Shown: piece after piece, positions 34,331-46,878 of the stretch | Numbering within the stretch: position 1 is the stretch's first letter | Layout: each line of letters begins with the position of its first letter | Assembly (NCBI GenBank): GCA_030490835.1 | Contig: CM059972.1 | Span: 12,377,764-12,441,763 of the forward strand | Length of the DNA: 64,000 bases | Reading direction: 5' to 3' | Origin: Annona cherimola | Lineage: Eukaryota; Streptophyta; Magnoliopsida; Magnoliales; Annonaceae | Notes under the pieces: model-generated | The model's database searches: none | What the model was told of the DNA's origin: nothing | The model's input: only the letters and a program-made list of their open reading frames with translations | Program-made: the position numbers and the translations under genes

Positions 34331-37300
34331 TTTTTTTTCTGCGAAAATCTCTTCTTTGAGTTTTCTTTCTATCCTCTCCATTATATATGTTCATATATAG
34401 CTTTGAGTTATGGTACTATACAATGGATGATTACCAATAGCCTTATATATTTTTCTCTTCAAATTTATATGGGTCCAAGTGTGTTTAGATCATATATCAT
34501 ATTTTATTAGTTTTAAATTCTTCTATATAATTTTTACTTAAAAATCGAAAAAGTTCACATTTTTCATGTACTAGAGAGTGTGAGATGGGTGAAATCTTTT
34601 ATTTTTAAAATTTTTGTAAAAATATACAAATAAAAGTCAAAAATGATAAAATGTAGCATAAGATATAAACACACTTAGTCCCACATAAAAGTGAAGAAAA
34701 AATACAAATATATAATATAAAATAAATGAAATTATTACTTAGCTAAGTAAGAATCCATTGTATATTATCATTACTCTATAATTTTTCTATACAAATGTTT
34801 ACGGATGCAAACTTATTCACAATTTCATATGCATGCCCTATGTGAACTGATACATATAACTCGTATGTAGAACCCAAGACACAAAATCTTAATAAATATC
34901 CGCCTTTACTCGAATTATATGCACACCAGATTAGTTGGTAGAAAAACCCACATATTTAAACATTCTGTGAGCTTTAATGTTCATATACTATGCTTGAACT
35001 TACATGGTCTATTATACTTTTCTAGTTGCCACATATAACTTATCTTTACCATATGACCTTCAATGGGTTCAACTCTCTCACCATTGCATTACGATCTCAA
35101 CTGAAGAGATTTTCACTAGTCATAAAAGTAGAAGTCCATTTTTCAAAACTTACTAAGAATTAGATGTTTGTGTTCCACTTCTAGCTTGGGATCTCATAGG
35201 AACTTTATCAACCTCCACACTCCTTACTATACAAGTATCTAGTCTTTTATCATAATTAATGCTTTATTCGTCATCTTAAGAATTTCAACTCCAGTAGAAT
35301 CTTATACCCTTTACAGTTTATCATTCCTAACAAAATCATGTTCGTTAAATCAAATATGTTGCACATCAAAATCATGTTTATTAAATCAAATATATGTTGC
35401 GCATCAACCAATATTTGAACAACTTCTACAAATATACAAAGACATACTATCCAAATGCCAATAATTTTACTCTCTACCTTATTTGTCATTCTTACAATAC
35501 CATTATAGCATTCTCAATGCATAATAAACTATTCTTTGGCTTCGCACATGAAAAGATATCCAAAATCCAAAATTCAATCGCTATCACTCACACATGCTTT
35601 TGTCGTAAGCATAACATTACTATCACAATCTATAATAATTTTAGAATAATTAAATAATTCAAATTTATTTGTTCTCTTCGTCTTTTCTCCTTATCTTTTT
35701 TCTTTCTTTAACTCTCCTCATATAAAAAATTCCCCTCTCCTCATATAGCCTGTATTATCACAGTTTTAGAGTATAATACTTCTGTCTAAAGTAGATCGCT
35801 TTATCTTCTGAATTTATTGGCACTGTCAAATGATCATATTATGTATTGCTAACCATCTGTCATAGTCAATGCAGTTTCATTACCTTTTTTAATTGGTTTA
35901 CATATTTATATCTATATTAGAATGTGTTACAATCCCTCCCTAAGATATTTTTAAAATTTTTTCTAGATGTGCTTACAATTTTTTCCTACTTTTTTTAAAA
36001 GGAGGCACTCCAACATGCTCCTATAAATCCCTTGGGGGACACTCCCATATAAGAGAGACATTTTCTTATTGCCCTCATGTTTTGAAACCTTGTCTGCTCG
36101 AAAAAAGTTGATTATGTTACCACCATGCCCTACACATGATGTTACTTGGAAAAGTATTAGCATGAATAAAAGATTTTTAAAATTATTGACATAGATAAAA
36201 ATAATTTAGTTTATCACTGACATAAATATTAATGCTCTTATAATCTATTTGTCAAGAATTTGGATTTACATTCTCCAACTTCATCCACATTGGTTACAAA
36301 TCTATAGAACCAATTACCTCTTAAAAAGTGCTTTTAGGGATATATTTGAATCATACTTATTGTCAGATCTCACATCTTTTGCTAAGCATTATCATTCATC
36401 TTCTTGTACTCCGTAGACATTTTCAATGCTCTTATTATCTCTTCTTAGGTTAAAATATTTGTATCCATTGTTATTACAATGTAAAATTATTCTAATCATT
36501 AAATAGCTCCACAACAAAATTAATCACCTTTATACTTATTTACATTGATTACTGATCTTCTGCCGTGTCTTTTGATTTAAATTGCTCTTCTTTACTTTTG
36601 GGTTGGAACTCATTTCTTCCTTGTTGATTTATGTTTTCGTTATTCTCCCTTGCACCATTCCGACTTTGACCAGCCTCTTGCCACATTGGATTTTTGCTTT
36701 GTTGATTAAAAAAATATATGGAAATCATCAACGTAATGTATGTATTATTTTGATAAGATCATGATTATATGTATTTTTTATTTTTATTTTTCATAAATAT
36801 GTTTTTTCTAGGTTATTTAAATCATATTCCAAGTTTTACCATTTTAATTAAAATATTTGTATACATTTTTATTTTTAAAAATATCATTTTCAGGGGCATT
36901 TAAATTATTTTTCAGCCCTAAAAAAATTATTTTTAGAAATAAAAATAAGTATATAAAAAATATTGTAAAAAATGGCAAAAACTTGGTAAATGGGTTAAAT
37001 ATATATACCTAAAATATGTTTATGAGAAAATCAAAAATTAAAAAAGAGAATCGTATATAATGATCATGACTGATTTTGATAATGGACAAATTAATAAACA
37101 TAAGTAATGTCATGTTGAGACTGAAGGGTTGCTTGAACAATAGTTGAATTGTGTATGTAAATTGGAGTGTGGTTGACGGTGATTTGCTAAATAACAAATA
37201 TTTGTCACATTGGATTTCAATGAGAAATAATTTTCTTGATGTTACATGTAAATTAGAATGCATTATCTACTATGATGATCCGATTTTTATTGACCCAAAT

Positions 37301-37485
37301 TCATTGACTTGAACACGGGTACCACGTGTATCGAAATTAATGAGTCACCACTTAACACCATTTTAAAAGCATTTACGTCTGCTGTCATCTGTTTGAAAAG
37401 CGGGAGAAATGCATCGCGTGCCTGGATTGGAGATATCGACATTCGCAAGGCTTATCCTGGTGTTAACATCAGTGCCAACTCGTAA
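34331..37485. other. AT-rich stretch, possible relic of an unidentified coding element on the minus strand
   Basis: A tandem duplication of about 38 bp lies near 35332-35405 (AAAATCATGTTCGTTAAATC and AAAATCATGTTTATTAAATC). A minus-strand open frame at 36549-36731 has a non-random, hydrophilic composition (QSKNPMWQEAGQSRNGAREN) unlike its AT-rich surroundings and could be a decayed exon or transposon gene. I do not recognise it. Confidence 0.3.
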
Positions 37486-37489
37486 GCTT

Positions 37490-38045
37490 GATCATCCAAC
37501 TCATTTAAATGGATTTGATTTGAGATTTTTGAATGAATGGATTATGATCCATCAACCTGTTTAATCATTTAATTAAATAAACCGATTAAAATTGAAATTT
37601 TATAACTCGTCAACCCATTCAACTCGTTTAATCTATTCAACTTGTTCAATCTATTTAACACATTTAACTCATTAGAGTTATATATAAAATATATATCTTT
37701 CAGTTATTTCCTCCCGCTAAGTTTTCCTCATGTCATTTAATTTTTATTTTTCCACTGTTTTCTAATTCCATTTATCCATTATCAACTTATTTCTATTTTT
37801 CCTGCACCGAAAACAACCTCTCATCTCTCCATGAGAAATCGTCATATGCTAGAATTTAAGCCTTCAGTTGTTTGTTATACAATCATTTAATAACCCGTTA
37901 ACCCGTTTATTAAATGAGTTGTAAATGAGTTTAAGTTGAAGGTTTTTAAATAGGTTGATAAATAAATTAGGGTTGAGACATTTTAAATAAATTAGGATTA
38001 AGATTAGATTTCAACCCATCTAACACGATCCATTAACACTCCTAG
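37490..38045. repeat. Dispersed repeat, copy A
   Basis: Homologous to 51590-52115: shared order of CAACCCATTCAACTCGTTTA, TCTATTTTTCCTGCACC and TTTATTAAATGAGTTGTAAA, closing with CCATTAACACTCCTA. The right end resembles the hAT-like ends of this window, but matching inverted ends were not found, so the class is open. Confidence 0.7.
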
Positions 38046-38164
38046 GCTTGACGTGAGATCTAATGTTTTAATTCCAACAAAGATACCTTTCTTTTTTTAA
38101 CAAATATAATGATTTAATTTTTCTGCTTCTCATATACACAAGAAGAATATATATATATATATAT

Positions 38165-38480
38165 AGCCGATTTTTGCAACTAAAATTTTAATTTAACTAT
38201 ATTTGATCAATTACAGCCAAGGATTGGGTACTTTTGATCAAACGTAGCCAAGTCTTACTCTAATGATCGCCAAAAGTTTTATTAATATTTGCTGCTAAAT
38301 TTTAATGACTACTTTAAATATACTTTTAATTACATTTGATGTAAAAAAAAGACTGCATTTAACTAAATATCGCAACCTAAAAAAATCAATTATTATAGCT
38401 TATAATTAATTGTAACTAGAATATATCTAGCGCAACCAATATATATTGTGTATAGAAAAAATTAGCTACATTAAGTGAAT
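38165..38480. repeat. Dispersed repeat next to an (AT)n tract, copy 1
   Basis: Begins right after an (AT)n run (38148-38165) with AGCCGATTTTTGCAAC. It shares its full layout with the interrupted copy at 38820-40066, including ACTTTAAATATACTTTTAAT and TTGATGTAAAAAAAAGAC. Class unknown. Confidence 0.75.
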
Positions 38481-38609
38481 TTTCTGTTGATAGTTTTTCT
38501 CATTTTTAATATATCTCAGCACTTCTTCATTCCAATTTCACATCTAGTTCTAATTTTCACATCTCATTCCAGTCATAAACAAAATGTTCTCCATAGCTAA
38601 TCATTGTAA

Positions 38610-38810
38610 AGGCATGTTCAAAACATAAAATTGGATGAAATGAGACCTAATTACAAACAATGTATACCAAAGGTTGTTATGTATTAGGAAAAAAATTATG
38701 TTGAAAATAAAAGGATAATATTATAATATGTTCAAAAGTGAGAGATTATACTAATAATAAAAAAATTTCTTTTGAAAATGAATTATCTTATTTTCAACAG
38801 ATTCCCATTA
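38610..38810. mobile_element. Degenerate copy of the second Tourist-like family
   Basis: Begins TAA|AGGCATGTTCA; the interior has GGTTGTTATGTATTAGGAAA and GAAAATAAAAGGATAATATT, resembling 23751-24000. The right end is diverged. Confidence 0.45.
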
Positions 38811-38975
38811 CGAGAAAATGATATGGTCAATTTTTTGCAACCAAAACTCTAATTTGGACATGTTTGGTCAAATCTAGCTATAGATTTGATTGTATTTGGT
38901 CAAAGACAGCCAAATCCTATATTAATTGTAATAAGGATTTTATTGCTATTTGAAGCTAATTTTATTGGTCACTTT

Positions 38976-39594
38976 TAGGGGTGTAAATCGGGTCGAGTTG
39001 ACTCGGGTTGGGACAAATACAACCCTAACCCACCTTGTAAAATCCCAACACAACCTTACTTTCAACCCTACTTTTCACACATTAACCCAACCCTATTTCA
39101 ACCCATCTCAAATCGGTTCGGTTCGGGTTAAAAATCGGGCTAATAAATTACACATATTATCAATGCTAATTAAGCTTTTGTTCGCACAAATTTCTAAAAT
39201 AACAAAAGTAATGATAATTATAAAAACAACAAGGGGCTCGAATGGAAAGTAAATAAAATGAAATCTTTCATTCCTAAAAACTTATTTTTGATTTTTAACA
39301 CATAATTATCATACATTTTTCCCTTGCTCAATAGAATATAATTTGCAAAAATGAGAGTATAGGATACAAGGTAAGAATTAAAAAAAAAGTCAATATTAGC
39401 AAGCAAACACTACAAGAGGATACATTTTTTGGTAACTTTTATTAGCATCCAATTTTTTTTATTAACAAGAAAAATGCATATGCAAAAATCGGGTCGGGTT
39501 GAACCCGATTTTTCAAAACATCAACCCAACCATGATATAAATCGGTTCAGGTTAATGCGGGCTCGAGTTGAACCCGACCCTATTTACACCCCTA
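38976..39594. mobile_element. hAT-like MITE, 619 bp, perfect 8-bp duplication
   Basis: Ends TAGGGGTGTAAAT on both strands, continuing as CGGGTCGAG or AGGGTCGGG. Flanked by GTCACTTT at 38968-38975 and 39595-39602. The interior has many AACCC/GGGTT words and no transposase frame. Confidence 0.92.
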
Positions 39595-39761
39595 GTCACT
39601 TTAAATGTATTTTTGGTTGTATTTGATGTAAAAAATGACTTCATTTAATCAAATGTCACAACTGAAAAGCAACCAATTATTTGTACTTAAATAATCAATT
39701 TTCGTTAAAATATATTTAATGCAATCAAATATATATTATATATAGCCAAAAAATTAATTAA

Positions 39762-40051
39762 CGGTGTGTTTGGGAATGGCAAGATATCACATTCCAAAAC
39801 TTCTTAATATAAATTTTTTTACTATCCCACAATTATCCAATTTTTAATTATTTTTCACAACATCCCGTACAAGTAATCTACTTTTTAATTATTTCTATAA
39901 AACCAATCATACAACTAACATATTTATTTTAACTTTATTCTTATTATTCATCATTATTGCCTCTATCATATTATATTTTTTTCTTCTCTTTCGAATACTT
40001 TTACAACAAAAAAAAATTTTTCAAAAGTTTTATCCATTCACAAACATTCCC
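39762..40051 (-). mobile_element. Tourist-like MITE copy with TAA duplication
   Basis: A 290-bp copy, left end CGGTGTGTTTGGGAATG, right end CATTCACAAACATTCCC, TAA at 39759-39761 and 40052-40054. Nested in the second copy of the 38165 repeat. Confidence 0.82.
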
Positions 40052-40066
40052 TAAATTAAGTGAAAC

Positions 40067-40558
40067 TGGTTGCAGTGGGTCATCTCATTGTATGACAGCA
40101 TCTAAGAAATAACATCCAGAAGAAAGAGGGAATTTTACAATTCATGCAAGCTACCGTGCAACCTTTGTCGTCTGTTGAATTCAATACTGAATGCTGGTTA
40201 TATATTGGCTGGTGTTTGAAGCCACCACCGTTATTTAATTCGTGACAAGGCCGACTCATACAATATATAAGATTTTTGACTACCTTCCTTATCTCCGTCA
40301 TAATTGTTTTTTTATATCAGTAATTTATTTATTGTATTGTCTTAAATTTTCAATCGTTTTCCTAATTTTCGACATGAACATTAATAAATTTCTTTTTTTA
40401 TTTTACATTTGCAAAACAAGTTTTTTGTTAAAAATAATGAGAAATGATGTTAATATAATACAGCGTTAGATGTAATTTGGCAAATAAAAATTACATGCAG
40501 TCGCTGGTCGGCGTACTTTATACTGTTATTATACTGTTAAGAAGCCAAGTAACAGTGG
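40067..40558. other. Intergenic stretch, nothing recognised
   Basis: AT-rich with short open frames on both strands that show no family resemblance. Confidence 0.5.
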
Positions 40559-40567
40559 TTTGAAAGA

Positions 40568-41095
40568 GGGAAAATTGCGTCATTGACCTTCTAACTATGC
40601 GTATTGGCATTTTAGACCCGACGTTTGCGTATTAGCATTTTAGACCTCCGAAAGTTTTGACCTTTGCATTTTAACCCCTGCGTCCTCACGACGTCAACAA
40701 AGCAGCATCTGACCGTCCGAAATGACGAAAAAAGACGGAAATACCCTCATGCCTATTGAAGCGCGCTGTGGAGCCTCCTGCAGTTAGGCTTCTCCGCTAA
40801 CTTCCACTAAAATACATGCTCACTTCCAATTTCTTGGACTATATTCAATTTCAGTATGATCACCTCAGTAACCCCATCAGATTTTTTTAATGTTCAGAAA
40901 CTTCAATAGGCATGAGGGTATTTTTGTCTTTTTTCGTCATTTCGGACGGTCAGATGCTGCTTCGTTGACGCCGTGAGGGCGCAGGGGTTAAAATGCAAAG
41001 GTCAAAACTTTCGGAGGTCTAAAATGCTAATACGCAAACGTCGGGGTCTAAAATGTCAATACGCATAGTTAGAGGGTCAATGGCGCAATTTTCCC
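40568..41095. mobile_element. Mutator-like foldback MITE with about 190-bp inverted repeats
   Basis: The left arm (40568 to about 40760) is matched by the inverted right arm (about 40910-41095), with a loop of about 150 bp. Both ends read GGGAAAATTGCG(T/C)CATTGACC. Flanks are TTTGAAAGA at 40559-40567 and 41096-41104, a perfect 9-bp duplication as expected for Mutator-like transposition. The arms are GC-richer than the surroundings and differ by few bases, so the element is young. No transposase is encoded. Confidence 0.94.
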
Positions 41096-42148
41096 TTTGA
41101 AAGAGATGAGTCACTGATGTGTACACACTGCAACAAAAGTCATCAGTAGCAACACAAATATATTGTCGCCATTCGTTGCAATTAGTACCTCAATCGCGAC
41201 GAAATTTTTTGGTTGCAAATTCTGTTCTAAATTCGATTCAAAATATTGAATTTTAATCATGGGTAAAAATTGGCAATGAACAATTTCGTTGTAATTGTTA
41301 ATAAAGTCAGTTGCAGTTGAGAATTAAGCCTGTTGCAATTGCCTTTAATATACATATTATTATAATCAATTACATGTTTTGTCATTATTTACAATATACA
41401 ATATACATCAAAAAAATACAATGTACAGTGGACAACAGAGCCAAAAACTTCTAAAAAACATACAATATATACCAACAACGTGATAAGAAAATGACAAACA
41501 AGTTGGCATCTTCTTATATCTTCACTCCATTTAATTTGGAAAAATTTGGTGGTTGCAAGTCTATAGTTCCTGTTCAAACATAATGAAACTTTATAAGCAA
41601 ATAATCATATGAAATGCCAAATTTTGAAACTAATCATCACAACTACATATATAATAGACACCCATAAAGAAAACAATGAGAAACAAGTTGAACGCGGTTG
41701 TTCAACCTTAATGATCACCAATGCGCCTTCGGGAGAAAATTGTTCAAATCTACCTCTAACAAAGTTGAAAATAATAGTTATTAGTTTTATACTTTTATTT
41801 ATCAACTCCAACAAGAACCAAAAGTATTAGGCACCTTGAAAGTATTTTAAGAGTTCGCACCATCAACATATAAACTACTATAAGTAATAGATTTTACCTT
41901 GGAAAGCTCTCCAGTTAACAGCCATGAGTGTGAAAGTCATTGTAAACTTTGAAGTAGTCCTATGGCAATTGGTGTCAGAACCAAATTAGAGACGAACTCC
42001 GTAAATTTAGGCAATAATCTCTATGATTGAAGCAATAATCATGTCTGCCATGTCTTACAAACTTTATGTCAAAGATTGAAGCAATAATCTCTATGAAAAA
42101 TGATCTGCATCTATGGCCATCACAGTCGCATACTCTATGGAGAGGGGT

Positions 42149-42190
<42 letters not shown>

Positions 42191-42202
42191 CGGTGGGGGG
42201 GG
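42149..42202. repeat. Poly(G) tract of about 42 bases followed by CGGT and 8 more G
   Basis: An uninterrupted G run at 42149-42190, then CGGTGGGGGGGG. Open frames across it encode only polyglycine and are not genes. The exact length is likely unreliable, since such runs are hard to sequence. Confidence 0.85.
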
Positions 42203-42680
42203 TGTGTGTTGTGGGAATCAAAGTTGTAAAGATGCAATTAGGCAAAAGCCCCTTCCTACGTTCGTTGTTCACATACGAACCCTAGTCTGGGGTTTCAATA
42301 GAATCCAATAACTTCTCCATGTAGCAAGATCTAACATTTACAAGCTCGAATCCATATAAATCTAGAATAAATGCATGATCTATATACTTAGATTTGGGAA
42401 AAATATGGAAAACCTAACCCTAACCTTACCCCCATTGACGGCAGCTGCGACAAGTAGCTCCTTCGGTGGTGGCAGTGGCTCTATCATCGTCCTCTGCTTC
42501 GTCTATGGTTGGCGGCGCAACACCTCCCCGGTCTCCCTCCAGCCTAGGAAAAGTTGCAGTTACTGGTAGGGCGAGGCAGGGTCTGCTGTGGGAGACGCGA
42601 AAGGTGTGGGGAAGAAAATGGAGTCGAGATAGAGATGGCGGGGCACCTCAATGGGGGCGCTGATTGTGAGTGAGTGAGAT

Positions 42681-42708
42681 GAGAGAGAGAGAGAGAGAGA
42701 GAGAGAGG
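42681..42708. repeat. (GA)n microsatellite
   Basis: About 13 GA units within a purine-rich 42660-42840 block. Confidence 0.85.
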
Positions 42709-44706
42709 GTGAGAATGTCAGCCGATTGACGCAAGGAGGGAAGAATGTCAGAGAGAGGAAAGAGGAAAGAACAGGAAGAGGAGCGGGCGAAGGGACGAGG
42801 GAAAAATGGAAGGGGCGGGCGAAAAGTCGGGAGGGAAAAATGAGCGGAAAGATTCTGGAGAGATACTCTGAGGATTTTATTTTGCAACAATGGAATGGGT
42901 GCTCAAATTGTTCGAACTTCGAATAGATATTCCATAACCATAGATTTTTTTTATCAAAACAAAAAAAGAAAAAACCCATAGATTTTTCGCCTCTAGTAAT
43001 TTGAAAAAAATATATATTGTGTGTATTGAAAATAATATTTATATTGTAAGAATCTAAAATCGGGGGTCAGCGGGAACTGGAATGGGCTGGAGAAAAATTA
43101 GATTTCTACCGATAGCAACGAATTTTAAAAGTAAATATTAATTTAAATTAAATTTAATAAATATAGAATTATCTAAATTAAATTTAATTCATTTTAGAGA
43201 TATGCAACCTTGATTTTGAATTACATAAAATTTAAATTTAAATAAATATAAAGCTAAAATTTGTGAAATATACACAACTTTTAAATCGATTAAATAACTA
43301 AAAATTTTTAGATTTGTGAAAATTAATATTCATGAAGTAAATAAAAATAATTATTTTGATTAAATTAGTCATATCTACTTTAATCTTTACTTTGGAAATT
43401 AATCTCAACTAAAGATATACAAAAGCAAAAGTTCTTAAATCTTTTTATAATTAAGTTTGTGTCAACGTCCCTCCAATTCGTTGCACTATCGATTCGTCAT
43501 CTCCTCTCCAAAATTCATGGTAGCCTTGGCTCGTGCTTGTAAAGTGTAAAATTCATGCAAATGTAAATTTAAGAAAATGAAATTAAAAATATATATTAAT
43601 TAGAATTAAAATAAAAATCGAATATATTAACTATAAACACAAGTGTTTAAAAATTCAAAATAATTATATATACTTTTCTTAAAATTTTAAATAAACCAAA
43701 AAAATAAATATTTAAAGTCTATATTCATGGGCAAGCATCATATTTTTTATATTTATTTATTTTTAAATATCGAAGAAATGAATAACAAGTCATAATTAAC
43801 TTTCTTAATTTTCATTTAAAAATAAACACTGTAAATGCATAAATAACTTCAAACAAAATATTTCAAATATTAAATTATGATAGTAAAAAAATTAGTATAT
43901 TAACAACGACTTCCACAACAAGATAAATTTCATTTCAATTAGGTCTATCAATAGCAACAAAAAGATTTTTTGTTGCAAATTTGCTATCCAATAGCTACAC
44001 TTTCTTGCAATAAGATACAATTCATTGTGATTTATTACTCTAATAGCAACAAAAGCATCATTTTGTTGCAATTTATCCAACAATTCATTAATTGTGATGT
44101 TTTGTTGCAAATGTGTCCAACAATTGCAACGAAAAATTCTCCATTGCAATTTTCGTGCAATTGAACATAATAGCAACCAATTTTGCAATGAGCTAGATTT
44201 TGATGCAACTTGAAGATAACCACACCAATAGCAACGGAAATCATATTTCGTTGTAATGATCTCATCAAATGCAATGAAATTTTTTTTGTTGCAATTGTTA
44301 ACTTTGTTGTTGTGTGTATTGAATATGAAAAAGTGGTATTAGACATGCAAAAAGTTGTATTAGAAAATATATTTAAAATTTTAAAAAGTTGTCTTTGAAA
44401 TGGGAAATTTTATTCTATTCAGCTTGTAGAATATTTTTGAACCGGCCTTAACAAAATCAAAGAGATTTAGGGGCTTGCATATAGGTATCTCAAGCTTATT
44501 AAATTCTCACTTCTGGATTTTTATGTCCCAAATTTATAGGTGCTGATTTGAACTTTTGGAACTCACATGAAATTTGAAGATTGTTATTTGGGGCATATAT
44601 AGAAGTGATTTTATATAATCTCATTCATTTTTTAAATGTTGATGATTGATATATAGTTAAATTTATTCATTGCATTCAATATCATTTGTTTAGCTATGAG
44701 ATCAAG

Positions 44707-44977
44707 GCAATTAACAAAAAATGTCAATTTAAAACTTTTCAATCTAAAACTTTTCACTCTCCATAACTATCATATTTTTTAATCATTTTTTCACATTTTC
44801 CTATACAACTACCCTATTTTTCAATCATTTCTACATAACTATCCACATAACTAACCTATCTATTTTAACTTTATCATCTTTACTACTCATCATTACCCCT
44901 ATCATATCACATCATTTGACAACTTTTACTCTCCGAAACTTTTCATCAAAAGTTTTATTCATTACCAAACACACCCC
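44707..44977 (-). mobile_element. Tourist-like MITE copy, left end eroded
   Basis: The full interior of the family and the right end CCAAACACACCCC are present. The left end is reduced to GCAATTAACAAAAAATGTC. Confidence 0.78.
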
Positions 44978-45176
44978 AAGTTTCATCCAAATCCAATATT
45001 TGTACAGACCACATTTACTCAAAATTAGGTACATTTATACGTAAATTAAGAAAAATATTTAGATCCATTCTTATATATATTAGAATATAATAATACTTCA
45101 TAAAATTATTTATCCACTTAGCAAGATATTTTAGATGGTTTAGATGTTACAAATATTTCTAAAAAATTGATATTTA

Positions 45177-45458
45177 GGGTGTGTTTGCTAATGAATAAAA
45201 ATTTTTATGAAAAGTTTTGTGGAGTAAAAGTTGTCAAATGATGTAATATGATAGGAGTAATGATGAGTAGTAAAGAGAATAAAGTTAAAATAGATAGGAT
45301 AGTTATGTGGATAGTTGCGTAGAAATGATTAAAAAGTAGTGTAGTTTGTATAGGAAAATGTGAAAAAATGATTAAAAAATATGATAGTTGTGGAAAATGA
45401 AAAGTTTTAGACTGAAAAGTTTTAACTTGACATTTTATATCAATTGTCATACATACCC
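45177..45458 (+). mobile_element. Tourist-like MITE copy with TTA duplication
   Basis: 282 bp, left end GGGTGTGTTTGCTAATG, right end CATACATACCC, TTA at 45174-45176 and 45459-45461. Confidence 0.88.
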
Positions 45459-45817
45459 TTAGTATTAAATTATTTTATTATGTTGATTTTGTACATTTAT
45501 AGATGAAGCCCACATACGGGGATAGTAAACAAATAAAAGGATTTACATAATAATAATGATACTAAATACAATATATAAAGTGAATTTTTTATCAACTATC
45601 AAGAAATTAAAAATAAAAGGATTACACAAAAGTGACTTGTTGTTATTTTTTATTTAAAATGACTAAAATCTCTTTTATTTAATTTTATTCAAGCCTTAAA
45701 TGGATTATTTGGTTTAAATTATTTTGGGCCAGTTTTAATGAATTTCTTGCCAAAAATATTTTAAATTTTAAGTAAAAATATTTTATTCATTTTAAGTTAA
45801 AAAAATTAATAGTGTTA

Positions 45818-46077
45818 GGGAGTGTTTGGGAAGTAGTAAAACTTTTGATGAAAATTTTTTGGTGTAAAAATTTTTGAATTGGTAAAAAATAATATGATAT
45901 AACAGAAGTAGTAATGAAGAGTAAAGAGAAAAAATTTATAATAGAGAGATTAATTGTATAGATAGTTGCATTGAAATGATTGAAAAATATGCTAGATGTT
46001 TGGAAAAATGTAAAAAATAATTTAAAATAAGAGTAATCGTAGAGTTGGAAAAGTTTTCATATTTGCAAAACACCCCT
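45818..46077 (+). mobile_element. Tourist-like MITE copy with TTA duplication
   Basis: 260 bp, left end GGGAGTGTTTGGGAAG, right end CAAAACACCCC, TTA at 45815-45817 and 46078-46080. More diverged in the middle than its neighbours. Confidence 0.8.
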
Positions 46078-46127
46078 TTAGTGTTATGTGAGTGGAGGGA
46101 CTAAAATGGTACTGGCAAGGTATCAAG

Positions 46128-46878
46128 CAGGTGTGGGAATTGGTGCAGGCCGTAACGGGTTAAGATTTGCCCGACCTTGCTTTTACTTTTAAAAATTTTA
46201 TTTAACCTTATTTTTATATTGGGTTAGGATAAAATTAGTCTGACCCTCACTTTTTAAAATAGATTAAAGGATAAACTTTTGGTTAGTATCGAATCGGTTT
46301 CAGGACAGTGTGTCGAGTAAAAAATGAGTGTCAAATAAAATTATTTTAAGAATTTATATACTTATCAAGCATAAAGATACATCTATATTATATTTAAATA
46401 TTATATGTTTCAATATTTTACTAATTATTAAAAAATACATCATTAATAAAACAAAACATGAGAAAAGATAGTACAATTTTATTAAAATAGGTTAATATAC
46501 AATTATATATAAGAGTTATATATATGTGCAAATTTCTTTTATTGATTCTTATATTGTTTTTTGAATAAATATATTTTCTGAATAAATTGATTCTTTTATT
46601 GTTGATATAGTTAATTATAAAAATTGTAAATTTTTTGAAAGAAAATAATAATAAGATTTAAATATAAGTTTATAATTTTTAATAAATTAATATATGCAGC
46701 GCAGGGCAGAATTCTTTGAGTTGGATATGGGCAATACACCTCAATCCTATTTTTGAATTAAAATCAAAATTTCTAACCTGTCCCTTTGCAAGGTCAAAAA
46801 AATATTAATTTTAACTGTTCAAAAACAGGTTCGATTAAGAGCAAGTCACGGATAGACCAGCACTAATTTCCACCCTAA
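46128..46878. mobile_element. Diverged hAT-like MITE, 751 bp
   Basis: The left end CAGGTGTGGGAATTGGTGC pairs with the right end, which reads TTAGGGTGGAAATTAGTGC on the other strand. Flanks are GTATCAAG (46120-46127) and GTAGCAAG (46879-46886), an 8-bp duplication with one mismatch. Confidence 0.75.

Larger units (their letters stand above)
38820..40066. repeat. Second copy of the 38165 repeat, split by two later insertions
   Basis: Segments 38820-38975, 39595-39761 and 40052-40066 together align with 38165-38480. They are interrupted by a hAT-like element (38976-39594) and a Tourist-like MITE (39762-40051). The order of insertion is therefore visible: repeat first, the other two later. Confidence 0.75.
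41127..44311. mobile_element. Probable non-autonomous DNA transposon, about 3.2 kb, with many TTGCAA subterminal repeats
   Basis: Both ends carry related inverted termini (CACACTGCAACAAAAG at the left; CACACAACAACAAAG read inward from the right). Both subterminal regions (41127-41360 and 43900-44310) are packed with TTGCAAT/ATTGCAA-type words such as TAGCAACAAAA and TTTTGTTGCAA. TA flanks both ends, which does not decide the superfamily. The interior has a GC-rich block (42400-42900), a 42-base G run and a (GA)n tract. Repeated subterminal motifs would suit a CACTA or hAT relative. No transposase frame was seen. Confidence 0.55.

Noticed and set aside
39409..39430. CACTACAAGAGG as the left end of a CACTA element
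   Set aside because: It lies inside a complete hAT-like MITE, has no subterminal repeats and no partner end; likely chance.
42066..42311. Polyglycine open frames over the G run
   Set aside because: They result only from the homopolymer; no protein signal on either side.
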